16,841 bases of DNA from an uncultured Lentisphaeria bacterium. GTDB taxonomy: Bacteria; Verrucomicrobiota; Lentisphaeria; JABSQK01; CAJWLW01. The DNA is taken from assembly GCA_913042885.1 (NCBI GenBank), contig CAJWLW010000079.1, positions 1-16,841 of the forward strand, given 5' to 3'. This document shows positions 14,064-16,841 of the stretch, in pieces (within the stretch, counting starts at the first letter, position 1; each line of letters begins with the position of its first letter). A program made the translations under genes and the position numbers. The notes beneath the pieces are model-generated. The model was given only the letters and a program-made list of their open reading frames with translations, made no database searches and had not been told where the DNA came from.

Positions 14064-15527
14064 ATGTCTACCATACAACAGGGACTTTACCAGTCAACGG
14101 AACAGCAGCAGGTGCAAATTATTGCGCCGCAGCAGATCCAGTCGCTGGAGATTCTGACTGCGCCGCTGTTGGATCTGTCGACCAGAATCAACCAGGAGAT
14201 GGAGGCGAATCCGGCACTTGAACGGCTTTCTACTGACGGCGAACAGCTCGTTGGCGATCCTATGGAAGAGGTTGGTGCGCCGCAGGTCGATGCGGATATG
14301 GACGGTGCTGCTGCCGAGAAAGACGAGTTTCTGGCCAACATCATACAACTCGACGAGTCGTGGGGCGACTACCTGCCGCCGAACCATGCGCGCTCCTACG
14401 CCGGTGCCGAGGACGACGAGCGGCGCCAGTATTTTTTCGATTCGCTGACGACTGGCAGTACTTTGGCAGACGATCTGCTGCAACAGTTGCGAACCAGTGA
14501 CTTTGACGAACAGACGTCGAAGATCGGCGAGGCCATCATAGGCAGCATCGATGCATCCGGCTATCTGCGGTCCCCCCCCGAAGACGTCGCGGTTGCGTGT
14601 GGCGCCAACGTAAAGGACGTCGGGCGTGTCATCAACACGCTGCAGACCTTTGAGCCGGCGGGCGTATGCGCACGCGACCTGCGCGAGTGCCTGCTTCTGC
14701 AGCTCGAGCGCCAGGGGCGCAAGGATTCATTGACCTACAAGGCGATCGACAAGCATCTCGACAAGCTTGCCAAGAACCGCATTCCGCAAGTCGCCAAGGC
14801 TTTGCGAGTTTCCGCCGCTACTCTGCACGAAGTCATGCACGAGATTCGGCAGCTGCAGCCGCGACCCGGGCATTCCGTTGCCACCGGCAATGAGCAGTAT
14901 GTGCTGCCGGAAGTTTATGTGGAGAAGCAAGACAACAAGTACACCATCCGCACCAACACCGACCACGCGCCGCGCATTCGCGTGTCGCCATTGTACATCA
15001 AGCTGCTTGAAGATCCCGATACCCCGAAGGACGTGCGCGAGTATATCAAGGAGAAAATCCTCAACGGTAATGCCCTGATCAAGAGCCTGTCCCATCGCCA
15101 GACCACGATTGAGCGGATCGCCGAGATCATCGTTGACTGGCAGCGTGAGTTCCTTGACATCGGCGACGAGTCCATGCGCCCGCTCACGATGAGCCAGGTT
15201 GCCGCGAAAATCGGCGTCCACGAGACAACGGTCAGCCGCGCTATTGCCAACAAGTATATCCAGACGCCCCGCGGCTTGTATCCCTTCAAACATTTTTTCA
15301 CGACCGGTTACCAGACCAGCGACGGCGACATGCTGTCGAGCCGCAGTGTCAAGAGCAAGATTCAGGCGCTGATTAGCGAGGAGGATTCCAGTCACCCGCT
15401 CAGCGACCAGAAGATCGTGGCGTTGCTCAAAAATCAGGGCGTGCCCGTAGCACGCCGCACCGTTGCCAAATACCGCGAAGAACTTGGCATCCAATCCTCG
15501 CACCTGCGGAAGAGCTACACGATATGA
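14064..15527 (+). CDS. rpoN: RNA polymerase sigma-54 factor
   Basis: A 487-residue sigma-54, the usual length. Region I (about 5-50) is Gln-rich with QQIQSLEILTAPLLDL and NQEMEANPALE, which binds activator and the -12 melting site. An acidic region II (about 55-110) follows. The core-binding and DNA-binding parts include FEPAGVCARDLRECLLLQL, an HTH at about 376-396 (MSQVAAKIGVHETTVSRAIA) and the RpoN box ARRTVAKYRE at 463-472 that reads the -24 element. The ATG at 14064 is chosen because region I begins there and GGCGAGG lies just before it (3-base gap, tight). A longer frame reaching back to 13473 only runs antisense to the MBL gene. It is coupled by an ATGA overlap to the methyltransferase gene. 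The hpf-ptsN genes usually found after rpoN in Proteobacteria are absent. No -24/-12 target promoter was convincing in this window. Confidence 0.97.
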   Translation: MSTIQQGLYQSTEQQQVQIIAPQQIQSLEILTAPLLDLSTRINQEMEANPALERLSTDGEQLVGDPMEEVGAPQVDADMDGAAAEKDEFLANIIQLDESWGDYLPPNHARSYAGAEDDERRQYFFDSLTTGSTLADDLLQQLRTSDFDEQTSKIGEAIIGSIDASGYLRSPPEDVAVACGANVKDVGRVINTLQTFEPAGVCARDLRECLLLQLERQGRKDSLTYKAIDKHLDKLAKNRIPQVAKALRVSAATLHEVMHEIRQLQPRPGHSVATGNEQYVLPEVYVEKQDNKYTIRTNTDHAPRIRVSPLYIKLLEDPDTPKDVREYIKEKILNGNALIKSLSHRQTTIERIAEIIVDWQREFLDIGDESMRPLTMSQVAAKIGVHETTVSRAIANKYIQTPRGLYPFKHFFTTGYQTSDGDMLSSRSVKSKIQALISEEDSSHPLSDQKIVALLKNQGVPVARRTVAKYREELGIQSSHLRKSYTI

Positions 15528-16048
15528 GTGAGCTGACCGGCGTGGAGATCGGCGATCGCGATGCCGCCGCGCCCACGCAACCCATTGTTCTGGTGCTCGA
15601 CAACCTGCGCAGCGCTTACAATGTCGGCAACGTCTTTCGCCTGGCTGAGATCTGCGGCATCGAGCGCATCATCACCTGCGGTTATACCGCGACGCCGCCG
15701 CATCCGAAACTGGTGAAGACGGCACGTGGCTGTGACACCCTGGTGCCGTGCGAGCATCAGCCGACCGGGCTGGCTGCTGTCGAGGCGTTGCAGGCCGAGA
15801 GCTACCGGGTTTTCGCTGTTGAAACGATGACCGAAGCGCCGCCTGTCTGGGATGTCGGCTATGAGCTCCCGGTGGCATTTGTCTTCGGCAACGAAGCATT
15901 GGGCCTCGGGCCGGAAACTCTGGCGCGTTGCGATGCGATCGTGCGGCTGCCGGTTTTCGGACGCAAGAATTCTCTGAATGTCTCGAACTGTGCCGCCGTC
16001 GTGGTCTACACCGTCATCCGCCAGCTTCAGGAAGCTGCGCGTGTTTAG
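15524..16048 (+). CDS. TrmH/SpoU-family RNA 2'-O-methyltransferase
   Basis: A 174-residue SPOUT enzyme that transfers methyl from S-adenosylmethionine to a ribose 2'-OH of tRNA or rRNA. All three family motifs are present: LDNLRSAYNVGNVFRLAE (25-42) with the conserved Asn and Arg39; VFGNEALGLGPETL (120-133) of the knotted cofactor site; and LPVFGRKNSLNVSNCAAVVV (142-161) with the SLNVS knot. It lacks the N-terminal substrate-binding extension of RlmB and is the size of the short TrmL-like forms. The target nucleotide cannot be assigned. The ATG overlaps the rpoN stop as ATGA, so translation is probably coupled and the two are one operon. No hairpin-plus-T terminator follows within the next 100 bases. 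Confidence 0.92.
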   Translation: MSELTGVEIGDRDAAAPTQPIVLVLDNLRSAYNVGNVFRLAEICGIERIITCGYTATPPHPKLVKTARGCDTLVPCEHQPTGLAAVEALQAESYRVFAVETMTEAPPVWDVGYELPVAFVFGNEALGLGPETLARCDAIVRLPVFGRKNSLNVSNCAAVVVYTVIRQLQEAARV

Positions 16049-16401
16049 CCCGCATTTCTTACAAGTTACCGGCGATCTGTATGGATCCGCGCCTCACCAA
16101 CGGCTGCTGCTGGCAGGCAGCTCGGCACATCTCATCCGCGATTTTATGAGAAACGCAGCTTAAAGCGTGTCGTCGTCATGTGGCGTAGGGTTTATCGAGC
16201 GGCTTGAAGCGGTCGCTTTTGAGCATTGCTTTTTCTGCCTCAGCCACTGCTTGCCGCCGTTATTTTCGCTTTTTTTCGAGTTCTGTGCCTCTCGTGGTGC
16301 CGGGAAAATTGGTGCATAGAGCCCACCCCTGCGAGCGCGATGGCGTCTTGCGAACGTCGAAGAACAACGTATTTTCCTTTGAACCCGTAATCGAGAACAC
16401 C
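16049..16401. other. 353-bp spacer after the methyltransferase gene
   Basis: No convincing gene, terminator or promoter was found. AAGCG-GT-CGCTT at 16207-16218 followed by TT is too tight to call a terminator. The plus-strand frame of the downstream partial gene is already open from 16189 and has possible GTG starts at 16285 and 16312, so its true start may lie within this stretch. Base use at third positions is fairly GC-rich from about 16312. Confidence 0.4.
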
Positions 16402-16841
16402 ATGAACGCCACCCTCGGCATTGATTTGCAGCACCTGACCGCGCCGGTCTCCATCGGTTCGGGTGATGGTATCAGCAACGATTGGCAAGTTGCTTCGGAC
16501 GCCGCCATCGGCACGTGTGTGCTGCCGGCAACGCGGCAGCAGCGTCCGCGTGTTGGTGTCGATGCGGTTGCCCAATCCTGGAACAACGGCTTGCCAGGTC
16601 GTGCCGAGAGCCGTTTCGGCGGCAACTGCGCACGTCTGCCTGCTGCGGCAATCTGGCAACTGCTGCGAACCAACCGCGTTCTGCCCATCTGGACCTACAC
16701 CGATGCTACGGGCGCGGTGCGCACGGTCGGTGCACGAGATTTACTGCACGCCACGCTACCGCGCAATGAAGGCCGAGCAACGACGACGATCGATGTCCTG
16801 GCGGTTCCGAACGCGCTCAACGAGTTTGCCCGTGAGCACGT
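16402..16841 (+). CDS. Partial unrecognised protein, weakly like the N-terminus of Hsp70/actin-fold ATPases; runs off window
   Basis: From the ATG at 16402 the frame stays open for 146 codons to the right edge, with GC-rich third positions as in the sure genes. The opening MNATLGIDL and the later order of VGVDAVAQSW, TVGARDLLHATL, a TTTIDVLAVPNALNEFAREH segment and their spacing recall the first 150 residues of DnaK-like proteins (GIDLG phosphate loop, VG-x-A, the helix before, and the VPA-F region). However, the GIDLGTTNS loop is replaced by GIDLQHLTAPVSIGSG, so nucleotide binding in the usual way is doubtful. This is inference from pattern, not a confirmed family. A GAG six bases upstream is a weak ribosome site. 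Starts at GTG 16312 or 16285 are also possible. Confidence 0.5.
   Translation, partial: MNATLGIDLQHLTAPVSIGSGDGISNDWQVASDAAIGTCVLPATRQQRPRVGVDAVAQSWNNGLPGRAESRFGGNCARLPAAAIWQLLRTNRVLPIWTYTDATGAVRTVGARDLLHATLPRNEGRATTTIDVLAVPNALNEFAREH

Noticed and set aside
14727..15503. 258-codon open frame on the minus strand
   Set aside because: It is antisense to the conserved C-terminal half of rpoN, with no independent support.
16240..16659. 139-codon minus-strand frame near the right edge
   Set aside because: The plus-strand frame here stays open to the edge with better codon composition; the minus frame closes at both ends and has no motif.
1..16841. CRISPR array, tRNA, rRNA, intact insertion sequence
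   Set aside because: No regularly spaced repeat, no cloverleaf or rRNA-like sequence, and no transposase were seen on reading both strands.

Overview
**Organism.** The window is GC-rich bacterial DNA from a Gram-negative envelope type. It carries hldE for ADP-heptose, a GT9 heptosyltransferase-like gene, an O-antigen ligase/polymerase-like membrane protein and several glycosyltransferases. Three proteins point away from Proteobacteria and toward the PVC group (Kiritimatiellota, Lentisphaerota or Verrucomicrobiota): a prepilin-like protein with an [10 protein letters not shown] leader and a C-terminal FGDGHVE (H-X9-DG type) motif, a WalJ/YycJ-type MBL hydrolase, and a sigma-54 whose region I does not look gammaproteobacterial. 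This assignment is inference from family knowledge; no search was run. Recognisable Shine-Dalgarno sequences are few.

**Layout.** 1-1538 (minus): 5' part of cysJ, running off the left edge. 1746-2612 (plus): fructosamine-kinase-family protein. 2600-4078 (minus): O-antigen ligase/polymerase-like protein. 4206-5168 (plus): GT2. 5192-5709 (minus): two small unrecognised genes behind their own good promoter. 5948-8590 (minus): hldE followed 12 bp later by a GT9 gene. 8591-8984: gene-poor, with a perfect 17-bp hairpin. 8985-10061 (plus): GT4. 10062-10356: structured spacer with an attC-like inverted repeat. 10357-11091 (plus): prepilin-like protein. 11092-11332: spacer opening with a long hairpin. 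11333-13141 (plus): GT39 membrane glycosyltransferase. 13131-13919 (minus): MBL hydrolase. 14064-16048 (plus): rpoN and a SpoU/TrmH methyltransferase joined by an ATGA overlap. 16049-16401: spacer. 16402-end (plus): incomplete CDS, possibly a divergent Hsp70/actin-fold ATPase.

**How the genes work together.** Roughly 2.6-13.1 kb is a surface polysaccharide/LPS locus. HldE makes the activated heptose precursor, the GT9, GT2 and GT4 enzymes would add sugars at the cytoplasmic face, and the O-antigen ligase-like and GT39 proteins would act with polyprenyl-linked donors in the membrane. The flanks are housekeeping: sulfite reduction, protein deglycation, sigma-54 and RNA methylation. No tRNA, rRNA, CRISPR array or intact insertion sequence was seen. 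The items most worth a second look are the two-gene small-protein operon, the structured spacers (8636-8679, 10072-10134, 11101-11144), the lone prepilin gene with a Cys at its cleavage position, and the truncated gene at the right edge.
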